Origin: Clostridiales bacterium
GTDB taxonomy: Bacteria > Bacillota > Clostridia > Oscillospirales > CAG-272
Direction: 5' to 3'
NCBI GenBank assembly: GCA_003522145.1
Contig: DPGD01000019.1
Coordinates: 1 to 19,765 of the forward strand
Length of the DNA stretch: 19,765 nucleotides
Shown here: positions 14,523-19,765 of the stretch, piece by piece
Layout: each line of letters starts with the position of its first letter
Position numbering within the stretch: position 1 is the stretch's first letter
Program-made: the position numbers and the translations under genes
The notes under the pieces: model-generated
Told to the model about the DNA's origin: nothing
Databases searched by the model: none
The model's input: only the letters and a program-made list of their open reading frames with translations

Positions 14523-16823
14523 ATGTTCCGTAAAAAGAAAAAAATTCCTTGCTCCCCGAATGAGATTCTGGAAGGTTGGGAGCCTGCCTATAAAAACGAG
14601 CAGGAAGAAGAACTGTGCCTGCTCTCCTATGATTACCACCCGGAGAAGGACGGCTACAGCAAAACCGAAGGAATCCTTTTTTTCGGGCGGCATCGGATTG
14701 ATCGGTGGGAAGAGGGAAAACTGCTGGAGCGTCTGCCCCTGGAGGGCGGCGAAAGTCTGTTTTTGCTCCGGGATGGCGCTGCTCTGCGGCTGGTTCTGAA
14801 AAAGGGAGGACAACGAATTCTTCTTGCCTGTGCCAGCCAAAAGGAAAAAATGCACTACGGACAGTGTATACAGGCCCTGAACCGCTATTTTGAAAAGGGA
14901 GTCTGGGAACCCAAAAGACCCTTAGACGGTCCTGAACGGGGCGGAGCCTCGGGTGGCGGCAGATTTGGCGGTCGGGGCGGTTCCGGCAGTCGGGGTGGAC
15001 CCGGCGGTCCGGGAGGAGCCGGCAGGGGACGCTTTTCAAGAAAAATAGGCAAAGCCCAGGTCAAATGGCTGTTCTCCATGCTGAAGCCTCTTTTGCCCCT
15101 GCTTTTCCTGTCGCTTCTTTTGTTTATCGCTTTTTCTGCGGTAGGGTTGATCTCGCCGACCATCTCTCAGAAGCTGGTGGATGACTATCTGGGCAACGAA
15201 CAGAGAAATTCCTCCATGATTCTCCCCTATCTGCTTTTGGTGCTGTCTCTGCTGGCCTGCACGGTGGTACAGCGTCTGCTTTCGGCGTTGCGCACCCGCC
15301 TTACCGCCCGCATCGGCTGTAAGGCCATTCTGAAACTGCGGGAAGAGGTTTTCTCGAAGGTACAGAATCTTTCCCTTGCGGGGATTCAGAAGCACACGGT
15401 CGGTGCACTGATGCAACGCATTTCCAGAGATACGACCGTCATCAAAAATTTTCTGGTTTCCGATTTCGGAAACATTGTGGAAAACCTGACCACCTTTTTG
15501 GCCGTGGGAATCATCCTGGTCTACAACGATATCAAAAACGGCACCTTTCTCTTCATTCTTGTGGTGATTCCGGCCGTTCCCGGTGCGCTTCTTTTCCGGG
15601 CCTTCAACCGGAAGATCCATACGATGTACGGCATCCAATGGCAGGTCACTTCCCGCTCCGACTCGGTTCTGCACGATATTTTTTCGGGAATACGGGTTGT
15701 AAAAGCCTTCGGCAAGGAAAAAGACGAGATCGTGCGGTACGACGGCACCATTCAGAAGATGGCGCAGGTGGAAAAACACAATGAAATTTTCTGGGCCATT
15801 CTTTCGCCCTTGGTGAACTTTCTGATGTGTTTAGGCGAATTCACCGTCCTGTATTTTGTGGGTCGGGAAATTCTCGGCGGGCAGATGACCATAGGGGAAA
15901 TGACCAAGCTGACCTCCTACACTGCCATGATCTACGGACCCTTGCGTATGATGACCTTCCTCCCCCGGAAAATCATGCACACGGCCACTTCGGTTTCCAA
16001 AATCTACGATGTGATGAACGACGAGGATGTGATGCACCATCCGGAGGATGCCAAAGAACCGGAAATTACCGGAAATGTAACCCTAAAGGATGTGTCCTTC
16101 GGGTATGAAGCCGGAAAACCGGTCTTGGAGCACATCAACCTGGAAGTGAAAAAAGGGGAAATGATCGGCTTAGTCGGGCGCTCAGGTGCCGGAAAAAGCA
16201 CGCTCATCAATCTGGTTATGCGGCTTTATGATCCGGACGAAGGGCAGGTGCTCTTGGACGGCACGGACATTCGGGATATTTCGCCCAAGTGCCTGAGAAC
16301 GAGCATCGGGGCAGTGCTGCAGGAAACCTTCCTCTTTTCGGGCAGTATCCGACAGAACATCGCCTATGCCAAGCCCGATGCCACAGGGGAAGAAATCGTT
16401 GCCGCCGCCAAAATGGCAGGCGCCCACGAATTTATCATGCGTATGTCCGACGGTTACGACACCTATGTAGGGGAAAAGGGCTGCACCCTTTCGGGCGGCG
16501 AACGGCAGAGGATCGCCATTGCACGGGCTCTGCTCTTAGACCCGAAGATCCTGATTCTGGACGAAGCCACTTCGGCCCTGGATACCGAAACCGAAAAACA
16601 GATTCAGGAGATTTTGAGCAAATTGATTGCCGGCAGGACCACCATCGCCATTGCCCACCGCCTTTCCACCCTGCGCAATGCCACCCGCATTGTGGTTTTG
16701 GACAGCAAAGGAGTTGCCGAGGAGGGTACCCACGAGGAGCTGATGCGCAACGAACAGGGCATTTACTACGGCCTGGTGATGGCTCAGCGGAAAATGTCTT
16801 CGGTGAAAGGAAAGAAAAACTGA
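14523..16823 (+). CDS. ABC exporter subunit with N-terminal domain and RGG-like glycine linker
   Basis: 766 residues from ATG 14523, preceded by GAGGG. A TTG five codons upstream overlaps the previous stop and is disfavoured. Residues 1-130 form a soluble domain with alternating hydrophobic strands and a final helix (HYGQCIQALNRYF). Residues 138-172 are a low-complexity Gly/Arg/Ser linker with RGG and GGPGG repeats. The exporter membrane domain spans about 178-490. The ATPase domain has Walker A GRSGAGKST (552-560), Q-loop Gln600, VGEKGCTLSGGERQR (649-663), Walker B ILILDE (676-681) and switch His712, all canonical. It is likely the heterodimer partner of the first exporter gene, but a homodimer cannot be excluded. 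Its Gly-rich DNA (about 14935-15035) is locally very G-rich. Confidence 0.93.
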   Translation: MFRKKKKIPCSPNEILEGWEPAYKNEQEEELCLLSYDYHPEKDGYSKTEGILFFGRHRIDRWEEGKLLERLPLEGGESLFLLRDGAALRLVLKKGGQRILLACASQKEKMHYGQCIQALNRYFEKGVWEPKRPLDGPERGGASGGGRFGGRGGSGSRGGPGGPGGAGRGRFSRKIGKAQVKWLFSMLKPLLPLLFLSLLLFIAFSAVGLISPTISQKLVDDYLGNEQRNSSMILPYLLLVLSLLACTVVQRLLSALRTRLTARIGCKAILKLREEVFSKVQNLSLAGIQKHTVGALMQRISRDTTVIKNFLVSDFGNIVENLTTFLAVGIILVYNDIKNGTFLFILVVIPAVPGALLFRAFNRKIHTMYGIQWQVTSRSDSVLHDIFSGIRVVKAFGKEKDEIVRYDGTIQKMAQVEKHNEIFWAILSPLVNFLMCLGEFTVLYFVGREILGGQMTIGEMTKLTSYTAMIYGPLRMMTFLPRKIMHTATSVSKIYDVMNDEDVMHHPEDAKEPEITGNVTLKDVSFGYEAGKPVLEHINLEVKKGEMIGLVGRSGAGKSTLINLVMRLYDPDEGQVLLDGTDIRDISPKCLRTSIGAVLQETFLFSGSIRQNIAYAKPDATGEEIVAAAKMAGAHEFIMRMSDGYDTYVGEKGCTLSGGERQRIAIARALLLDPKILILDEATSALDTETEKQIQEILSKLIAGRTTIAIAHRLSTLRNATRIVVLDSKGVAEEGTHEELMRNEQGIYYGLVMAQRKMSSVKGKKN

Positions 16824-17533
16824 CGACTTTTGCGGATTGCCCAGAAAACGAAAAAGGTGTTGTATGCTTTCGCCGGTGTCCGGGAATTCCGACTTCAAAA
16901 ATAAACGGAAAAGAGAACCGATACAACAGTATACCGCAAAAAACAATTTGCAGGAAGATGCTGTAATGAAACCGTTGCTGAAAAAACCGGCGGAACCTAT
17001 CGCCAAAAAAGCAGGCATCCCGATTTCAGGCTTGATCAGCCCGAACAAACCCGCGACCGGATGTACCTGAAATCTTTTATCAATAGCAAGTGAAATAAAG
17101 ATCATTGCCGCCGCTCGCAAAAATTCATGACAGGGACGATCGGACGCCCTACACGGTAACTGTAAGGGTAGAAAAAACCGACAGGACGGCAAAAAGGAAG
17201 TGTAAAAAGGCTTGGTCGGCGTTTTTTCTCCTCCCGCGACCTTGCCGCAGCATACACCGGAATCCGACAAAATCAAAGGCAAAACCGACCGGGATCGCAC
17301 CAAAAACGCCGTCATCCCGACCGGCATTTTTGGGGGGCTGTAAAATAAGCGAGCTTTTTATAGTCCCCCTCGCATAAAAACTGTGTTTCGGGTCATCGCC
17401 CCCGTTTGCAACACCTTTGGCTTTTGTGCCGAAAACCGGCCGGGCTTCAAGAGCGGATGGACCATTGGTCGTGGACTCTTATAGGATATGTACACCGACT
17501 GCTCCGACCGGACTTGTCTGCCGGAATCTTTTT
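16824..17533. other. 710-base region without a convincing gene
   Basis: Open frames here are K/R/P-rich on the plus strand and F/L/A-rich on the minus strand, with no recognisable family. The only frame with a plausible ribosome site is a 34-codon one at 16966-17070 (MKPLLKKPAEPIAKKAG start, GGAAG eight bases upstream). A long minus-strand frame running from 17327 into the exporter gene is a shadow in its second half and unconvincing in its first. No strong plus-strand terminator for the exporter operon is evident. An imperfect inverted repeat (GGGGG near 17332, CCCCC near 17365) lies in the middle. It may contain a decayed gene. Confidence 0.45.
17172..17227 (-). terminator. possible terminator downstream of the ABC-2 operon
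   Basis: On the minus strand CCGAC (17215-17219) pairs with GTCGG (17178-17182) and is followed by TTTTTT (17172-17177). An upstream A tract (17222-17227) can pair with those T. The loop is about 32 bases, so the stem is weak. It lies about 300 bases after the permease stop, and no better terminator is closer. Confidence 0.28.
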
Positions 17534-18265
17534 TTATTTTTTCCGCATTTGTCTGAAAAAGAGCAGAACCGCCGCCGCAAAAACCGCAAGAGCGTAGACA
17601 AAAACGATCAGAAAATGGGTCAAAGATCCGGAAAAATCTCCGGCAAGCACCATCCGCCCTGCCTGAACGGCATGAAAGAAGGGAAAAGCCTTTGCAATCT
17701 TTTCAAAGACTCCGCCCACCAAGCTCAGATCGAACCAGGCTCCCGAAAGAAATGCGGTCAGATTGGTCAGCAACGCCCCGCAAAGTCCGCCCACCGGTTT
17801 CACTCCGAGCACACTGCCGCAGAGCAAGCCCAGGGCAATGAAAAAGAATGCCGCCGGAAACCCCAGAATCAGCGCATAAATTGTATTCACCGACAGGGGC
17901 AAGCCCAGCAGTGCGGCTGTCAGATAACAAATTCCCGACTGAACCAGCGCCAGAGGAAGCAGGGGCAGAAGATACCCCAGAATAAAATCCCAGGCACGCA
18001 TGGGCGTAGTATAAAGTCTCTGTAAAAATGCGCTTTCCCGATCTTTTGCTATGATCGTTGCCGAAAAAAGGGTCAGAAATGAAAACCCGAACACCGCAAT
18101 CCCCGGAGTCAGATTCTCCGGAGCAAACAGTTCCACCGGTACATTTTTCTGAATCGCCGTCAACAGCAACAAAAGCACCACTGGAAATCCCGCCCCAAAC
18201 AGCAATGTCAGAGGATCCCGCAACATTTCTTTGAGGGTGCGCACCGCAAAAACCCTTATTCTCAT
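17534..18265 (-). CDS. ABC-2 type exporter permease
   Basis: 243 residues with six predicted hydrophobic segments: an N-terminal one after RTLKEMLRDP (about 20-38), then near 56-70, 92-118, 128-150, 160-178 and 212-235. The opening, in which a short cytoplasmic stretch with RDP precedes the first helix, and the overall size are typical of ABC-2 membrane subunits of the daunorubicin/linearmycin exporter type. The TTPMRAWDFILGYL segment (about 85-99) is the conserved cytoplasmic loop. It works as a dimer with the ATPase encoded just upstream, which its ATG overlaps by four bases (ATGA). The exported compound is probably a drug, lipid-like toxin or peptide. The specific substrate is not readable. 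Confidence 0.92.
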   Translation of the reverse strand: MRIRVFAVRTLKEMLRDPLTLLFGAGFPVVLLLLLTAIQKNVPVELFAPENLTPGIAVFGFSFLTLFSATIIAKDRESAFLQRLYTTPMRAWDFILGYLLPLLPLALVQSGICYLTAALLGLPLSVNTIYALILGFPAAFFFIALGLLCGSVLGVKPVGGLCGALLTNLTAFLSGAWFDLSLVGGVFEKIAKAFPFFHAVQAGRMVLAGDFSGSLTHFLIVFVYALAVFAAAVLLFFRQMRKK

Positions 18266-18990
18266 TTTTTCTCCTCCCGAACAACAGCCAGAAAGGCCTC
18301 CTCAAATTTTTCTTTTCCGGTTTTCTCCTTCAGTTGGGCGGAGGTTCCCGAAAAAAGCAGTCTGCCCTTCTGCAAAATGCCGACCCGATCGCAAAGCGCC
18401 TCGGCTTCTTCCATATAGTGCGTTGTCAGGATCATCGTGACCCTTCCTTTCATCTCCCGAATGGCATCCCAAAGCTCACTTCTCGCAAGCACATCCAGAC
18501 CGAGCGTGGGCTCATCCAGAAAAAGCACCTCCGGTTCTCCCACCAGTGCCAACGCTATACTCAGTCGCCTTTGCCATCCGCCCGACAGCTTCCCCGCCTT
18601 TTTCTGAAGAACGGCTTCCAAACCAAAGCGCTCCACAAGCTCTTGTGTTTTTTGGGCGGTTTTTTCCTTGGGATAGCCATATATGCCGCACAAAAGCCTC
18701 AGATTTTCCTCCACGGTCAGATTGGGCGCAACCGCCGTCTCCTGCGGTGAAACCCCAACGATTCTCTTGACCTCTTCCCGGTCTTTCAAAATGCTTTTTC
18801 CGCAGAGAAACGCTTCTCCGCCGGTGGGTTGCAAAAGGCAGGAAAGCATTTTCACCGCCGTGGTCTTTCCGGCTCCGTTTACCCCCAAAAGCGCATAGAT
18901 TTCGCCCTTCTGTATCTCTAAATTCAGACCGTCCACCGCTGTCAGATCCTTATACTTCTTGGTCAGTCCTTCGGTTTTAACGGCAATCAT
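18262..18990 (-). CDS. ABC exporter ATP-binding protein
   Basis: 242 residues, a single nucleotide-binding domain. Walker A is GVNGAGKTT (36-44), Q-loop Gln83, signature LSGGWQRR (135-142), Walker B VLFLDE (155-160) with D-loop GLD (164-166), and the switch His191. The signature has Trp where many relatives have Met or Gln, but the LSGG core is intact. It belongs to the ATPase group that partners ABC-2 permeases in drug and lipopeptide antibiotic export. ATG 18990 lies inside the end of the TetR gene (14-base overlap), with GGAGCAGG upstream, so the two are translationally coupled. It energises the permease encoded next. Confidence 0.95.
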   Translation of the reverse strand: MIAVKTEGLTKKYKDLTAVDGLNLEIQKGEIYALLGVNGAGKTTAVKMLSCLLQPTGGEAFLCGKSILKDREEVKRIVGVSPQETAVAPNLTVEENLRLLCGIYGYPKEKTAQKTQELVERFGLEAVLQKKAGKLSGGWQRRLSIALALVGEPEVLFLDEPTLGLDVLARSELWDAIREMKGRVTMILTTHYMEEAEALCDRVGILQKGRLLFSGTSAQLKEKTGKEKFEEAFLAVVREEKK

Positions 18991-19555
18991 TTTTTTCCTG
19001 CTCCTTTCTTTTCAGCTGCTCCTTTAAGCCCAGAAAACAATCGCTCAAAGAATTGCTGACAAAATCATCGTCCCACTCCAGATACCCGGTGGCCAGCATG
19101 GATGCGATCCCGTGAACATATACCCAGGTTTCCAAATGAAAAAGGTAGGCGGCATCCTTCTCTAAGCCAGTGGCCTTGCACATCAGATCAAGAATCCGGT
19201 CGTCGATTTTCACTTCGATCTTTTCGCCCCTGCGATTGCGCATGAACAGCAGACAAAACAGCTCCTTTTCTTCCCGCGCAAACCGAATATATGCCATGCC
19301 CGTGGATTTATAGAGCGGATATTTCCCCGACTCCATTTCCTCCCGGACAAAAGATTCATAGACCTCTTCTGTCTCCCGAATGACTCCGGTGCGTACCTCC
19401 TCCATATTCCGGAAAAGTCCGAAAATCGGTTTTACCGAACAGCCCAGTTCGGCCGCCAACGCCCGGGCAGTCAGCGCTTTCTCCCCCTTTTCCCGCACCA
19501 ACTTCAGCGCAGCAGTCAGGATTTCTTCCTTCTGAAACAATGTGTTGGGTGGCAT
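18977..19555 (-). CDS. TetR/AcrR family transcriptional regulator
   Basis: 192 residues. The N-terminal 55 form the DNA-binding domain: helix 1 EEILTAALKLVREKG (10-24) and the helix-turn-helix around LTARALAAELGCSVKPIFGLF (28-48). The Gly-Phe at 46-47 replaces the Tyr-x-His more typical before the last helix (the usual form is LYYHF-like). The C-terminal two thirds are the variable ligand-binding and dimer domain, with an aromatic-rich segment around FHLETWVYVHGIASML. AAGGAGG stands five bases before ATG 19555. It leads its own ABC operon and has a palindromic operator over the start site, so it very probably represses itself and the exporter until a toxic ligand binds. Confidence 0.93.
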   Translation of the reverse strand: MPPNTLFQKEEILTAALKLVREKGEKALTARALAAELGCSVKPIFGLFRNMEEVRTGVIRETEEVYESFVREEMESGKYPLYKSTGMAYIRFAREEKELFCLLFMRNRRGEKIEVKIDDRILDLMCKATGLEKDAAYLFHLETWVYVHGIASMLATGYLEWDDDFVSNSLSDCFLGLKEQLKRKEQEKNDCR

Positions 19556-19577
19556 ATTGTCCTCCTTTGGAATCAGT

Positions 19578-19597
19578 TGTTGCGCAACATTTGTTGC
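19578..19597. promoter_or_regulatory. TetR-family operator
   Basis: TGTTGCGCAACA (19578-19589) is a perfect 12-base palindrome. A third half-site TGTTGC at 19592-19597 forms a second inverted repeat, GCAACA-TT-TGTTGC (19584-19597). The site starts one base downstream of the predicted transcription start and lies 22 bases before the TetR start codon, an ideal place for autorepression. Confidence 0.78.
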
Positions 19598-19604
19598 TTA
19601 TTGA

Positions 19605-19633
19605 AGTATATACCAAGTCGATTGCATTGTCAA
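19605..19633 (-). promoter_or_regulatory. promoter of the TetR-ABC-2 operon
   Basis: On the minus strand TTGACA (-35, 19628-19633) and TATACT (-10, 19605-19610) are spaced by exactly 17 bases. The predicted start near 19598 abuts the operator. Confidence 0.86.
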
Positions 19634-19666
19634 GAAGAAAAACAAAAATCAATTGCTTCCCGCAAT

Positions 19667-19693
19667 AAAAAAGCAGGAGAGAAATTCTCCTGC
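19667..19693 (-). terminator. strong intrinsic terminator of an upstream minus-strand transcript
   Basis: On the minus strand GCAGGAGA (19686-19693) pairs perfectly with TCTCCTGC (19673-19680) around a five-base loop, followed by TTTTTT (19667-19672). It ends a transcript entering from beyond the right edge or starting within the last 75 bases, and insulates the TetR promoter from it. Confidence 0.85.
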
Positions 19694-19733
19694 CACAAGG
19701 TCGTACCTCCCCCGGTACTCCGTCCCACTCCCT

Positions 19734-19765
19734 CCAAGGGGCGTTTTTGAAAAAACGCCCCTTGG
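19734..19765. repeat. 32-base perfect inverted repeat at the right edge
   Basis: CCAAGGGGCGTTTTT and AAAAACGCCCCTTGG are exact reverse complements separated by GA. The repeat ends exactly at the window edge and may extend further. As RNA on either strand it forms a 15-base-pair hairpin with T tracts inside the stem. It could be a bidirectional terminator, part of a structured RNA, or a repeat-family unit. Confidence 0.75.

Noticed and set aside
16536..17327. 263-codon minus-strand frame with hydrophobic stretches
   Set aside because: Its second half is the antisense of the exporter ATPase domain, and its first half has no ribosome site or recognisable motif. Phe-rich content follows from A-rich plus-strand DNA.
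1..19765. CRISPR array, insertion sequence or defence system
   Set aside because: No regularly spaced direct repeats, transposase motifs or defence-family genes were seen on either strand.

Overview
The window looks like chromosomal DNA of a Gram-positive Bacillota, most likely a clostridial lineage. The grounds are AGGAGG-type ribosome sites, consensus TTGACA/TATAAT promoters, a tRNA gene with encoded CCA, an aromatic-biosynthesis gene cluster of clostridial style with a fused shikimate dehydrogenase-kinase, and Firmicute-like exporters. No insertion sequence, integrase, phage gene or CRISPR array is visible. Species cannot be given from the sequence alone.

Layout. At the left edge (1-230) sits a tRNA-Ala(CGC) gene on the minus strand with its own promoter, followed by a small UPF0158-like gene (352-774, minus) with a good promoter. 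A gene-poor, partly AT-rich stretch (963-1561) follows. Positions 1562-9676 form one minus-strand transcription unit, in transcribed order pheA, aroB, aroC, aroE-aroK fusion, aroA, tyrA, aroF. Together these carry DAHP synthase, dehydroquinate synthase, shikimate dehydrogenase, shikimate kinase, EPSP synthase, chorismate synthase and both prephenate branches. Only 3-dehydroquinate dehydratase is missing. The genes overlap or nearly touch, and the unit ends in an intrinsic terminator. Its 5' leader holds a consensus promoter, a 24-codon leader ORF with Phe-Tyr-Tyr-Tyr codons, an intrinsic terminator, a mutually exclusive antiterminator pairing and an anti-antiterminator pairing. I read this as ribosome-mediated attenuation of the whole aromatic operon, which is the strongest regulatory discovery here because T-boxes are the usual solution in this phylum.

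Upstream of it (9762-11248, minus) is a two-gene unit: a DUF308/HdeD-like membrane protein and a ComEC-type metallo-beta-lactamase-fold lipoprotein. Diverging from these is a plus-strand three-gene operon (11486-16823): ABC exporter subunit A with an N-terminal soluble domain and zinc ribbon, a stand-alone DUF1854 protein, and ABC exporter subunit B with an N-terminal soluble domain and an RGG-like glycine linker. Substrate and function are unknown. This is the best candidate for an undescribed system.

After a 710-base stretch with no convincing gene comes a minus-strand TetR regulator, ABC ATPase and ABC-2 permease operon (17534-19633). A clear palindromic operator lies just downstream of its promoter. 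The right edge carries a strong terminator and a 32-base perfect inverted repeat, possibly part of a small structured RNA or the end of a neighbouring gene.
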